The notes under the pieces: generated by a model
Told to the model about the DNA's origin: nothing
Seen by the model: only the letters and a program-made list of their open reading frames with translations
The model's database searches: none
Shown here: piece after piece, positions 33,199-41,573 of the stretch
Numbering within the stretch: the first letter of the stretch is position 1
How the letters are laid out: each line of letters starts with the position of its first letter
Made by a program: the position numbers and the translations under genes
From: CAZDBS01 sp964503775
GTDB lineage: Bacteria; Patescibacteriota; Saccharimonadia; Saccharimonadales; CAZDBS01
Length of the DNA: 60,332 nucleotides
Direction: 5' to 3'
Assembly: GCA_964503775.1 (NCBI GenBank)
Contig: CAZDBS010000004.1
Span: 1 to 60,332, forward strand

Positions 33199-33633
33199 CG
33201 GTCGCATATATGGGTGCTGGGTATTTAGCTGCAAGAGGAGCATACCAGCGACTGCGCCATCAAGGCGGCGAAATTTGCTATCTACATCAACTTGTTCTGC
33301 CGAGCTGGATGCTTCGATTTCTCGTATATCTTCTTCGGTCAGTTCACTAAAGAGATTCAAGGCAGTCCTCCAACTTTCAAGACACCCCCTCTCAAGTTGA
33401 TCAACGTTTAATATGAAAGGTAATTTTGATTCATACAATTGTGCTTGAGTCATGCCCTCGGGCGTATCTGGATACATAGCGGCAATGTTTCTGAGTCTCT
33501 TGCCTCGTTCGGCAGCTATGATCCTAAGTAAGGGAGATTGCAAGGTATCGGTATCATACGTGTTGCGAAGGGCTCTTTCGGTAACGTGGAGTTCGACTGG
33601 GCTGAGTCTTAATCCTTCGTGGGTTTTAATCAT
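33175..33633 (-). CDS. Hypothetical protein on the minus strand, ~152 residues
   Basis: Ends at TAG inside the mnmA terminus (24-base antisense overlap). ATG 33633 is favoured because the protein then begins MIKTHEGLRLSPVELHVTER; an upstream ATG at 33675 is possible. I do not recognise it. It is soluble and helix-rich (LLRIIAAERGKRLRNIAAMY, LTEEDIREIEASSSAEQV), with no signal peptide or metal motif. It is divergent from alaS, whose promoter lies 75 bases away. Confidence 0.55.
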   Translation of the reverse strand: MIKTHEGLRLSPVELHVTERALRNTYDTDTLQSPLLRIIAAERGKRLRNIAAMYPDTPEGMTQAQLYESKLPFILNVDQLERGCLESWRTALNLFSELTEEDIREIEASSSAEQVDVDSKFRRLDGAVAGMLLLQLNTQHPYMRPSDNDSAA

Positions 33634-33707
33634 AATGATTGTAATACCATGATTAAAGATTGAATGGAATAGCATATAGGTTGGTTTGTGAACTTTGCCG
33701 CCTCTGT

Positions 33708-33713
33708 TAGAAT
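33708..33713 (+). promoter_or_regulatory. -10 box of alaS
   Basis: TAGAAT seven bases before ATG 33721, which begins MTAQEIRQKYLDFF, the standard AlaRS start. Leaderless spacing. Confidence 0.6.
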
Positions 33714-33720
33714 GTTACGT

Positions 33721-35604
33721 ATGACAGCACAAGAGATCAGACAAAAATATCTCGACTTTTTCGTCGAGCGCGGGCACGCGGTGATCCCCAGGGCACTTCT
33801 CGTTCCGCAAGATGACCCGACGACCCTTTTTACGAACTCGGGTATGCAGCCGCTGCTGCCTTACTTACTTGGCCAGGATCATCCCGAAGGCAATCGTTTA
33901 GTTGACTCGCAAACGTGTCTACGTTCACAAGATATCGAAGAAGTTGGAGACAATCGTCATACCACATTTTTCGAGATGCTTGGCAACTGGTCGCTTGGCG
34001 ATTACTTCAAAGCAGAACAATTGCCGTGGTTTTTTGAACTCCTGACAGACGTTCTTGGGCTTGATCCGCAGCGAATATACGTAACCTGTTGTAGTGGTTT
34101 CCCGAAGTTTGGTGTCCCAAAAGACACGGAGTCGGCAACGATCTGGAAGGATTTGTTCGATAAAAAAGGCGTAGAAGCCAAAGAATTAGAGATTGGTTCA
34201 GAAGAGAATGGCTATTCCGTAGGCGAACAAAACGGACGAATTTTTTACTATGATGAGAAAAACTGGTGGAGCCGTGCCGGGGCGCCATCTAAAATGCCCG
34301 TCGGCGAACCTGGTGGACCAGATAGCGAAGTGTTTTATCGTTTTGATCACGTGAAGCATGATCCAAAGTGGGGGGAGAAGTGTCATCCTAACTGTGATTG
34401 CGGTCGTTATATTGAGCTTGGGAACTCGGTATTTATGGAGTATCTACGGACCGAGACTGGATTCGAAAAATTACCGAAACAAAATGTGGACTATGGTGGT
34501 GGACTCGAACGAATAGCCGCAGCTGTTATCGACGAGCCGGATGTTTTTCGCATTAGTGTACTGTGGCCAATCGTTGAGAAACTCCAGAGCTTGAGCGGGA
34601 AAGATTATGGCAGTCATACTGAGAGTATGCGCGTAATTGCAGACCATATTCGTGGAGCTGTGTTCTTGGCAGTCGATGGCGTAACGCCAAGTAACAAGGA
34701 ACAAGGCTACGTCATGAGGCGACTCATGCGTCGAGCGATCAGATTTGCGTTTGATTTGGGGATTGAACAGAACCTGTGTGAAGAAATCGTCCCCGTCGTT
34801 ACTGCCTTGTTCAAAGACGACTATCCAGAAGTTGCTGAGCGTGAGTTGCAGGTCAGAGAAGTGTTGGCGCGTGAAGAAAAGATCTTCCGCCAGACATTGC
34901 GAAAAGGTCTACATGAATTTGAGAAATTAACAAAAGTAAGCAAAACGCTGAGTGGTACTAACATCTTCCTGTTGCATGACACATTTGGCTTTCCTACTGA
35001 GCTAACACTCGAAGAAGCGTACAAACAAGAGGTACAGGTAGACGAGAATTGGAGAACAGAATTTGATCGTCTCATGCAAGAACAACGAGAACGCTCCCAG
35101 ACCTCTAGCAAAGGAGTTTTTAAAGGTGGCCTGGCAGATCATTCGGAAATTGTAACTAAATATCACACTGCCACGCATCTCATGTACAGGGCTCTTCGCA
35201 TGGTTCTAGGGGATCACGTTATTCAACGGGGCAGCAATATTACCGGCGAACGTCTGCGCTTTGATTTTTCACATGACCAGAAAGTAACTCCTGAGCAAAT
35301 AACTGAAGTTGAAAAGATTGTGAACGAACAAGTCGACAAAGATTGGCCGATGAGTTGGCGCGAAGAGAATACCAAAGGAGCACTAGCTAACGGTGTCATG
35401 GGGGCCTTTGGGGATCGCTATGGTGATGTCGTGAAAGTCTATACCGTCGGTGACCCGGACGGCGAACACTACTCTCGAGAGATTTGTGGTGGCCCACATG
35501 TGGAGCATACCGGATTGCTCGGTGATGGCGGCAGGAAGTTCAAGATTATCAAAGAAGAAGCCAGTTCAGCCGGTGTCCGTCGAATCAAAGCAGTCCTACA
35601 GTAA
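33721..35604 (+). CDS. alaS: Alanyl-tRNA synthetase, short form without C-Ala domain
   Basis: Class II synthetase for alanine. 627 residues against ~875 in E. coli. Seen: N-terminal TAQEIRQKYLDFFVERGHAV; TTLFTNSGMQPL near 38; the class II motif-2 region TFFEMLGNWSLGDYF near 82; ALVRDYGGGLERI-type motif 3 as NVDYGGGLERIAA near 258; tRNA-recognition helices near 310-350; and the editing domain with HTATH near 482-486 and CGGPH near 589-593. The protein stops right after EASSAGVRRIKAVLQ, the end of the editing core, so the C-terminal oligomerisation and C-Ala domains are missing. Editing zinc ligands are intact. Start chosen from the -10 box and the conserved N-terminus. Confidence 0.95.
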   Translation: MTAQEIRQKYLDFFVERGHAVIPRALLVPQDDPTTLFTNSGMQPLLPYLLGQDHPEGNRLVDSQTCLRSQDIEEVGDNRHTTFFEMLGNWSLGDYFKAEQLPWFFELLTDVLGLDPQRIYVTCCSGFPKFGVPKDTESATIWKDLFDKKGVEAKELEIGSEENGYSVGEQNGRIFYYDEKNWWSRAGAPSKMPVGEPGGPDSEVFYRFDHVKHDPKWGEKCHPNCDCGRYIELGNSVFMEYLRTETGFEKLPKQNVDYGGGLERIAAAVIDEPDVFRISVLWPIVEKLQSLSGKDYGSHTESMRVIADHIRGAVFLAVDGVTPSNKEQGYVMRRLMRRAIRFAFDLGIEQNLCEEIVPVVTALFKDDYPEVAERELQVREVLAREEKIFRQTLRKGLHEFEKLTKVSKTLSGTNIFLLHDTFGFPTELTLEEAYKQEVQVDENWRTEFDRLMQEQRERSQTSSKGVFKGGLADHSEIVTKYHTATHLMYRALRMVLGDHVIQRGSNITGERLRFDFSHDQKVTPEQITEVEKIVNEQVDKDWPMSWREENTKGALANGVMGAFGDRYGDVVKVYTVGDPDGEHYSREICGGPHVEHTGLLGDGGRKFKIIKEEASSAGVRRIKAVLQ

Positions 35605-35606
35605 GG

Positions 35607-35612
35607 TATAAT
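35607..35612 (+). promoter_or_regulatory. -10 box of the FtsA-like gene
   Basis: TATAAT begins three bases after the alaS stop and ten bases before ATG 35623. The overlap with the gene end leaves no room for an upstream terminator. Confidence 0.55.
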
Positions 35613-35622
35613 CAATAGGATT

Positions 35623-36909
35623 ATGCTAGATACTGTAAAACGTCTGCGTGCCTCGATCAGAAAATCCGAGTCATCTACCCCCAACGAACAAATTCTCGTT
35701 GGCTTGGATATCGGTACGGAATTTGTAAAAGCTCTGATAGCGCGAGTTCGTGGAGATGAACTCGATGTGATTGGTGTAGGGCGCGCCCATCAGGGACTCA
35801 CGGATATGCAATCCGGCGCGATCGCCGATATTGCTGGAGTAGTGACCAATTGCGACAAAGCGTTGTCAGAAGCCGAAGCGCAGGCTGGTGTGTCGGGCAA
35901 AGCTGCCGTGATCGGCATCGCCGGAGAGTTAGTGAAGGGTACTACCACGACTGTTCATTTCAAACGTGGTAAGCCCGAAGAACCGATCAGTATGTCGGAA
36001 ATGGAACACATCATCCAAGTCATACAGAAGCGAGCTTACGATCAGGCACGGGCTAGTTTGAGTCTCGAGATTGGCAGTAAGGAAGTTGATGTCAAACTCG
36101 TTAACAGTGCTATCGTGTCGATTCAGATTGATGGCTATAAAGTGACTAATCCGGTAAGTTTCCAAGGCCGTGATGTTCGTATACAACTCTACACAGCATT
36201 TGCGCCAATGATTCATATTGGAGCACTGGAACATACTGCTCGTGAGCTTGACATGGAGCTGATTGCCGTGGCGGCTGAGCCTTTCGCAGTTGCCAGGGCA
36301 GTCATCGGCAATGATGCGAGCAGTCAGTTTAGTGCCATTCTAGTTGATGTCGGTGGCGGCACGACTGATATCGCCGTAGTCGATGATGGGGGTGTAGAGG
36401 GAACTAAAATGTTTGGGATCGGTGGTCGAAGCTTCACTCGCACGCTGGCACAAGATCTGGGCTGGGAGTTTGACAAAGCCGAAGCGCTCAAAGTTCGGTT
36501 AAGTTCTCATCAGTTACCCGAAGAACAGGTCCAAAAAGCAACCAAGTCTTTGCGCAAAACACTCGATGTCTGGTTAGACGGCGTCGAACTGGCTCTTGAC
36601 GAGTTCACGCGTCTAGATCATTTACCCAGCCAACTGCTTCTATGTGGTGGTGGCGCAAGTCTGGAGATGTTGGTCCAAGCCTTAGAAGAACGTGACTGGT
36701 ATAAGCAACTACCCTTTACTAAGAAACCACTGATCAAGCACATTCAGCCCAAGCAGGTAGTGGGTGTTCACGATGCGACGAACGAGTTAAACGATCACAC
36801 TTATATTACGGCTATGGGTCTGCTGAGAGTGGGGCTTGATACACTGCACAGTGTTCCTGAGAACAGCGGTTCTGTGAAGCAGAAGCTTGACAAGCTTCTC
36901 AGTATCTAG
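35623..36909 (+). CDS. Actin-fold ATPase of the FtsA/PilM family
   Basis: 428 residues with the actin-ATPase signature: phosphate-1 LVGLDIGTEFVKALIA near 26-41, phosphate-2 ILVDVGGGTTDIAVV near 240-254 and adenosine motif LLLCGGGASLEML near 336. The insert between the first two motifs (about 110-190) fits the 1C subdomain of FtsA. The N-terminal extension (1-25) is basic, and a C-terminal segment after residue 405 ends SVKQKLDKLLSI, possibly the membrane-targeting helix. FtsA anchors FtsZ to the membrane; PilM serves type IV pili. No ftsZ or pil gene is within view, so FtsA is only the likelier option. Confidence 0.8.
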   Translation: MLDTVKRLRASIRKSESSTPNEQILVGLDIGTEFVKALIARVRGDELDVIGVGRAHQGLTDMQSGAIADIAGVVTNCDKALSEAEAQAGVSGKAAVIGIAGELVKGTTTTVHFKRGKPEEPISMSEMEHIIQVIQKRAYDQARASLSLEIGSKEVDVKLVNSAIVSIQIDGYKVTNPVSFQGRDVRIQLYTAFAPMIHIGALEHTARELDMELIAVAAEPFAVARAVIGNDASSQFSAILVDVGGGTTDIAVVDDGGVEGTKMFGIGGRSFTRTLAQDLGWEFDKAEALKVRLSSHQLPEEQVQKATKSLRKTLDVWLDGVELALDEFTRLDHLPSQLLLCGGGASLEMLVQALEERDWYKQLPFTKKPLIKHIQPKQVVGVHDATNELNDHTYITAMGLLRVGLDTLHSVPENSGSVKQKLDKLLSI

Positions 36910-36910
36910 C

Positions 36911-37080
36911 CTAGGACATCCACATTGACAATCCTGCCGACGAGCGAAGCTCGTCACACTGATTGTCTCTCGGCTATTTTCGGCTTACTCCTTCCAGTAC
37001 TCACTTCACTGTATGTTACTATACAGTTCGCTTCGTGCTTCAGGAGCGCACCGAAACTAGCTCGAGTGAGGATGTCCTAG
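36911..37080 (+). repeat. Structured intergenic element A with terminal inverted repeats
   Basis: CTAGGACATCC (36911-36921) and its exact complement GGATGTCCTAG (37070-37080) close a 170-base element that fills the gap between the FtsA-like gene and the next one. Inside are hairpins GACGAGC-GAA-GCTCGTC (36939-36955), enclosed by ACAATC/GATTGT, and ACTGTAT/ATACAGT (37008-37026). The stretch from CCAGTACTCA to CGTGCTTC (36994-37040) is similar to part of element B (40144-40317), while the terminal stems of A and B are unrelated in sequence. No coding frame. Confidence 0.75.
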
Positions 37081-37086
37081 TATAAT
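37081..37086 (+). promoter_or_regulatory. -10 box of the gene at 37098
   Basis: TATAAT starts at the base after element A ends and lies 11 bases before ATG 37098. Cruciform or RNA folding of element A would place this promoter at its edge. Confidence 0.55.
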
Positions 37087-37097
37087 GTCGAGTAAGC

Positions 37098-38717
37098 ATG
37101 AGCTCTAACCCCACCAAAGACACCATTTATATTGACGTGGAAGATGAAATAGCGGCAATTATCGATAAGATTCGGTCAAGTAACGCCAAGGTACTGGCAC
37201 TGGTTCCTCCCAAAAACGCCACGGTTCTCAAAAGCGTCGTCAATATGAAACTTCTCAAAAAATCAGCCGAAAGTGCCAAGAAACATATAGTACTTGTCAC
37301 GCAGGACGAACATATTATGCCGATTGCCGGGAGTGTCGGCATACATGTCGCCCGAGATCTGAGATCCAAACCGCATATTCCAGAAGTTGAAGAAAGTACC
37401 TCCGAAGAAGCGACAATCGACGAGACGGAGACCATAGCTATTTCGCCAGATACCGACAAATCATCACTAGACACTGATGGAGACAGCAGTAAAGCTGGTG
37501 ATAAAAACACCGATATTACTAACCCCAAAAAACTATCTATTAACAAAAAACTTAAGATACCGAATTTTGATCATTTCCGTAATCGTACTTTCTTAGGAGT
37601 TCTCGGTGTTTTACTGCTGGTAGGTTTGTGGATACTGGCATTCAAGGTTATGCCGAAAGCAACGATAACTGTGACGGCACAGACTACGGAAGTATCGACA
37701 GATCTCAACGCTATCTTTAGCGCCCTGGCCAAAGAAGACAATTTTACAGACAAGATATTGGTTGCAGAGTACAAAGAGACCAAGAAAAACAACATCGAGA
37801 GTTTCACGGCAACTGGCACCAAAGACACCAGTGCTAAAGCCAAAGGTTCAGTAACGATCGTGAACTGCACCAATGCCGATGTAACTGTTCCGGCCGGCAC
37901 GGCGTTTTCGGCGGGTGATAAGAACTTTTTTAACTCTCAGGCTATCATAGTCGTTGCCAGCACTTTCCAATATGGTGCCTGCAAAAACGACGGTACGGCG
38001 GTCGCGACGCTAACAGCTCAAAATACAGGTGAAGCCTACAATGTCGGTCCGCAAACCTACCTGGTAGCGGGAGTACCTAGTGGGGTTACAGCTAGTGGCG
38101 AGGCCATGACGGGCGGATCATCAAAAATCGTCAAAGTTGTCAGTCAATCGGATGTCGATGCGGCCCGTACCAAGGCTACAACCCAGGATTCACAAGCGAT
38201 GCTCGCTGAACTCAAGAAACAATTTGCAGGCGACATGTATGTCATCAACGACTCTTTTCTGGCAGATGCACCGAGTCCGACCGTTGTACCGGCGGTGGGT
38301 GAAGAAGCCCCCGATGGGACAGGCAAGGTCACGGCGCAGTTTATCTACAGCGTCTTAGCGGTCAAACGGAGTAGTCTCGTTAAACTTCTCGAGGATTATC
38401 AAAAAACCAAGATTGATACTACTAAACAGAGTATTCTCAAAAACGGCATCGACGATTTGATATTCAAACTGGTGGACAAGCGCAAAAACAATGAGATGGT
38501 TTTTCAGATCAAGACAACCGGCATCGCTGGTCCAGAGCTGGATAAACAAGCAATCGCTGAGTTGGTTCAAGGTATGAGATCGGGAGACGCGATGAATCAT
38601 ATTAAATCTAAAGCCGATGTCAGTGATGTTCGTGTTAAAATATCTCCATTCTGGATTACTTCAATTCCAAAACCCCAGAAAACAACTGTCAATATTAGTA
38701 TCGAAGGTCAAAAGTAG
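37098..38717 (+). CDS. Large bitopic membrane protein
   Basis: 539 residues. A cytoplasmic N-terminal domain (1-95: KDTIYIDVEDEIAAIIDKI, then LALVPPKNATVLKSVVNMKL and HIVLVTQDEHIM) looks like an alpha/beta fold. A long acidic Ser/Thr linker follows (96-150), then one membrane helix about 160-183 (LGVLGVLLLVGLWILAF) and an extracellular part of ~350 residues. That part holds a beta domain with VPAGTAFSAGDKNFF and NVGPQTYLVAGVPSGV, similar to baseplate-J-like adhesion modules. I recall this architecture as common in Saccharibacteria but know no assigned function. Position between the FtsA-like gene and ruvX/mltG suggests an envelope role. Confidence 0.7.
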   Translation: MSSNPTKDTIYIDVEDEIAAIIDKIRSSNAKVLALVPPKNATVLKSVVNMKLLKKSAESAKKHIVLVTQDEHIMPIAGSVGIHVARDLRSKPHIPEVEESTSEEATIDETETIAISPDTDKSSLDTDGDSSKAGDKNTDITNPKKLSINKKLKIPNFDHFRNRTFLGVLGVLLLVGLWILAFKVMPKATITVTAQTTEVSTDLNAIFSALAKEDNFTDKILVAEYKETKKNNIESFTATGTKDTSAKAKGSVTIVNCTNADVTVPAGTAFSAGDKNFFNSQAIIVVASTFQYGACKNDGTAVATLTAQNTGEAYNVGPQTYLVAGVPSGVTASGEAMTGGSSKIVKVVSQSDVDAARTKATTQDSQAMLAELKKQFAGDMYVINDSFLADAPSPTVVPAVGEEAPDGTGKVTAQFIYSVLAVKRSSLVKLLEDYQKTKIDTTKQSILKNGIDDLIFKLVDKRKNNEMVFQIKTTGIAGPELDKQAIAELVQGMRSGDAMNHIKSKADVSDVRVKISPFWITSIPKPQKTTVNISIEGQK

Positions 38718-38735
38718 TGGTGGGCATGAGTCTGT

Positions 38736-39143
38736 ATGCCTGAAGGAACAATTTATACCCTATTAGCCCTTGATGTCGGCGACAAACGAATCGGGGTAGC
38801 TCGGGCTTCCTCGCTCGCCAGGCTGCCGCAACCTGTTGGCGTCATCCCGGTCGACGGGTACGAGATGGAACGTATCAAACAGATGATTAACACCGAGGGA
38901 GCAACAGTGCTAGTCGTCGGTTTGCCGCGTAATCTCGATGGCCAAGACACCGAACAGACACGAAAAGTAAGGGAATTTGTCAAGGTGTTGCAAAGTCAGC
39001 TAGACATCACCATCGAGCTGCAAGACGAGGCTGGGACATCCAAAAAAGCCGAATCAGAGGTATCCGAAAGTCGTCATCGCTTTGGCGTAGACGAACTAGC
39101 AGCAACATATATCCTGCAAGACTATCTAGGAACCCATCTATGA
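38736..39143 (+). CDS. ruvX: RuvX/YqgF-family Holliday-junction resolvase-like nuclease
   Basis: 135 residues, typical for YqgF. Seen: the RNase-H-fold start LLALDVGDKRIGVARAS near 7-23 with the catalytic Asp; VVGLPRNLDGQDTEQTRKV near 61-79; a changed third motif QDEAGTSKKAE (standard DER.TS..A); and the closing DELAATYILQDYL with Asp and Ala as usual. YqgF proteins process the 5' end of 16S rRNA precursors. The ATGA overlap with mltG (39140-39143) reproduces the common yqgF-mltG coupling. Confidence 0.9.
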   Translation: MPEGTIYTLLALDVGDKRIGVARASSLARLPQPVGVIPVDGYEMERIKQMINTEGATVLVVGLPRNLDGQDTEQTRKVREFVKVLQSQLDITIELQDEAGTSKKAESEVSESRHRFGVDELAATYILQDYLGTHL

Positions 39144-40150
39144 AATGGTGGAAATGGGCGCTTATTATAACTGGGGCGATACTGCTGATTGGTGGTGTCA
39201 CAGGAACACTGGTTATAGCGCATTACTATCAACGAGGCTTAACGGCCGTTGGAACCGACGAAAAAAAACTTGTCACCATAGTATCTGGGTCATCTACCCG
39301 TGGGATCGCCCAACAACTGGAACGTGAGGAATTGATACGGAGTGCTAGGGTGTTCGAGTGGTATACGGTACATACTGCCAAAACCGCTCTTAGAAGCGGC
39401 ACCTACCGGATCAGTTCATCTGATTCGGTACAAGATATCGTCGAACAACTTGCCGAGGGACGAGTCGATACCAAACTTATCACCATTGGTCCAGGGTTAA
39501 CTCTGGACCAGATAAAAAAGCGCTTCATCGATAGCGGATACAACGAAGTTACGGTTAGTCAAGCATTCTCCCAAGCTTATACCAGTCCGCTCCTTAGAGA
39601 TAAACCAGCAACATCCGACTTCGAAGGTTACGTTTTCCCCGAGTCATATACAGTAAATTCTCAAACTCATCTCGAAGATATTTTGAGTCAATCGTTTGAC
39701 TTACTTTACGAACGGATAACTGCCGCAGATGGTCTGAATAAACTACAAACCCAAGGATTGAATATTCACCAAGCGGTTATACTAGCTTCGATTATTCAAA
39801 AAGAGGTTTCCGACCCAGCAACTCAAAAAATAGTCGCTCAGGTTTTTTATAAACGCTTACGCAACAATATCGTGCTTGGTTCGGACGTCACGTATATGTA
39901 TGGGGCAAAGCTGCTTGGTGTGGAACCGAGCCCATCACTGAAATCACCGTACAATACTCGTATATACCGTGGTTTACCTCCAGGTCCGATTAGTAACTTT
40001 AACTTCTCCAGTTTTGATGCGGTTCTCAATCCGGCATCAACCGATTATTTGTATTTTGTAGCTGGCGACGACGGAACGGTGCATTTTGCGAAAACAGAAG
40101 CCGAACACATTCAAAACATCAGAAACTATTGCACCACTGCCTGTCAGTAA
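39140..40150 (+). CDS. mltG: Endolytic peptidoglycan transglycosylase MltG
   Basis: Cleaves nascent glycan strands and sets their length. 336 residues with an N-terminal membrane helix about 6-28 (WALIITGAILLIGGVTGTLVI), a LysM-like subdomain (VSGSSTRGIAQQLEREELI near 50), then the YceG core. Seen: LTLDQIKKRF near 115; EGYVFPESYTV near 157; the catalytic Glu in LASIIQKEVSDP near 222; and GLPPGPISNFNFSSFDAVLNP near 278 with DYLYFV...HFAKTEAEH at the end. All hallmark segments are present. The last codons run into structured element B. Confidence 0.95.
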   Translation: MKWWKWALIITGAILLIGGVTGTLVIAHYYQRGLTAVGTDEKKLVTIVSGSSTRGIAQQLEREELIRSARVFEWYTVHTAKTALRSGTYRISSSDSVQDIVEQLAEGRVDTKLITIGPGLTLDQIKKRFIDSGYNEVTVSQAFSQAYTSPLLRDKPATSDFEGYVFPESYTVNSQTHLEDILSQSFDLLYERITAADGLNKLQTQGLNIHQAVILASIIQKEVSDPATQKIVAQVFYKRLRNNIVLGSDVTYMYGAKLLGVEPSPSLKSPYNTRIYRGLPPGPISNFNFSSFDAVLNPASTDYLYFVAGDDGTVHFAKTEAEHIQNIRNYCTTACQ

Positions 40151-40317
40151 CACTTCTGCTGCATTGGCTTGCTTTCTTGCGGAGCAAGAAGCTCCGCCAA
40201 TGTTCTTGGTGTATCGCGGTGTCAGCAGCTCCAGTACTCATTTCGCAGTATACAAAATACAGCTCTTTCCGTGCTTCGCTGCTTCCTAGCGCTACACTCA
40301 AGCAGAAGTGTTACTGA
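40144..40317 (+). repeat. Structured intergenic element B with terminal inverted repeats
   Basis: CAGTAACACTTCTGCT (40144-40159) and its exact complement AGCAGAAGTGTTACTG (40302-40317) enclose 142 bases. Inside, CATTGGC/GCCAATG encloses GCGGAGC-AAGAA-GCTCCGC (40179-40197). The segment TCCAGTACTCATTTCGCAGTAT...CGTGCTTC (about 40230-40278) aligns with element A. The left arm overlaps the last codons of mltG. It also begins downstream of one envelope gene and ends just before the promoter of the next, like element A. Confidence 0.75.
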
Positions 40318-40330
40318 TGCTCAATTGTGC

Positions 40331-40336
40331 TATACT
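40331..40336 (+). promoter_or_regulatory. -10 box of the LysM-CHAP gene
   Basis: TATACT 14 bases after element B, giving a leader of about 40 bases to ATG 40383. No good Shine-Dalgarno is seen. Confidence 0.45.
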
Positions 40337-40382
40337 TTGAGGAACGAATCCCTTGTCGTTATTGTTAGATTCGCATCATAAT

Positions 40383-41546
40383 ATGAAAGCAACCAGCCAT
40401 TTACGTACACTGAATGCCCACATCCCAGCAAGCAGGGAAGAGGTATCGGTAGCTGTCTCTGACGCAACCAAGCGTACCAAGCGACGTGTTTTAAAACGTA
40501 TCAGAAAACTATCGGCTTACGGATTTCCGGCTCTCCATATGCTCGTGCTTGTTGTCATAGCTGCAATCGTGGCTATTGCTCCGTCAAGCTCATCGTCGGT
40601 TACAACCAAAAGCACCTCCGATACCGAGGCAGGCGTCGCTATAGATACCGTATCTGCTGCTGACGTCGCTGCACGAGTCGCCAAAGCGGCCAATGTTTTG
40701 GAAGCGGATAGTGTTGCCAACCAGGCTGACTCACTGAACGTTCAGGTGGATTTCGGAGGTGGTAGTGGGTCGTATCTCACCAAGCCCCAGCTTGTCTTGA
40801 CTGGAATCAAGACTCGCAAAGATATCACGACATATACGACCGTAGCGGGTGATACGATTAGTTCGATTGCTCAGAAGTTTAATGTGACATCCGATACAAT
40901 CCGTTGGGCCAATAGCGTGCAGGGCGAGGCTATTGCCGTCGGAAAACAGCTAAGAGTACTGCCTGTTAGTGGAGTTGAAGTAACTGTCAAAGCCGGTGAT
41001 ACCGCCGAAAGCCTAGCGAAGAAGTATCAAGCCAACAAGGACACAATCGTGAGCTTCAACGATTCAGAACTAGAAGGTCTTAAAGTTGGGGAAAAGATAA
41101 TTATTCCCGGTGGAATCATTCCTGCACCTGTCGTAAATACACGTTTGACAGGGATATCATTCAACGCACCTCAGTCGGCTGGTTTTGCCTTTGGTACCGA
41201 AGCGATCTACGGCGGTAACGGTTACGCTTTTGGGTACTGTACGTGGCACGCCGCCAATCGTCGTATACAAATTGGTCATCCTGTGCCCAGGAATCTCGGC
41301 AACGCCATCACCTGGTTTAGTGCGGCACGAGCGGCCGGCATCCCTGTCGGCAATGCCCCACAAGCTGGCGCTGTTCTCTGGCATCGTTATCAAGGTGGGC
41401 TTGGTCATGTGGCGTTCGTAGAAAAAGTTAATCCAGACGGAAGCTACCTCGTGTCGGACATGAACTATGCCGGTAACTGGAACCGTGTGACGTATCGTAC
41501 GGTGCAACCCAGTGAGACGTATCAGTACGGATTCATTTACTTCTAG
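40383..41546 (+). CDS. LysM-CHAP peptidoglycan hydrolase
   Basis: 387 residues from ATG 40383. A basic N-terminus (KRTKRRVLKRIRKL), then one membrane helix about 44-62 (LHMLVLVVIAAIVAIAP), makes it a type II anchored or exported protein. Two LysM domains bind glycan: YTTVAGDTISSIAQKFNV near 151 and VTVKAGDTAESLAKKYQA near 200. The C-terminal CHAP domain (about 275-387) has the catalytic Cys in GYCTWHA near 286 and His in LGHVAFVE near 341, and should act as an amidase or endopeptidase on stem peptides. A wall-remodelling enzyme, consistent with mltG upstream. The longer TTG start at 40353 seems less likely. Confidence 0.88.
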   Translation: MKATSHLRTLNAHIPASREEVSVAVSDATKRTKRRVLKRIRKLSAYGFPALHMLVLVVIAAIVAIAPSSSSSVTTKSTSDTEAGVAIDTVSAADVAARVAKAANVLEADSVANQADSLNVQVDFGGGSGSYLTKPQLVLTGIKTRKDITTYTTVAGDTISSIAQKFNVTSDTIRWANSVQGEAIAVGKQLRVLPVSGVEVTVKAGDTAESLAKKYQANKDTIVSFNDSELEGLKVGEKIIIPGGIIPAPVVNTRLTGISFNAPQSAGFAFGTEAIYGGNGYAFGYCTWHAANRRIQIGHPVPRNLGNAITWFSAARAAGIPVGNAPQAGAVLWHRYQGGLGHVAFVEKVNPDGSYLVSDMNYAGNWNRVTYRTVQPSETYQYGFIYF

Positions 41547-41559
41547 TACCTACCTCTGT

Positions 41560-41565
41560 TATCCT
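41560..41565 (+). promoter_or_regulatory. -10 box of obg
   Basis: TATCCT eight bases before ATG 41574; no Shine-Dalgarno, leaderless spacing. Confidence 0.4.
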
Positions 41566-41573
41566 ATAGGGTA

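Noticed and set aside
36911..37080. Element A as a MITE-like transposon
   Set aside because: Terminal repeats of elements A and B are unrelated to each other and no target-site duplication is visible, so a transposon origin is not supported.
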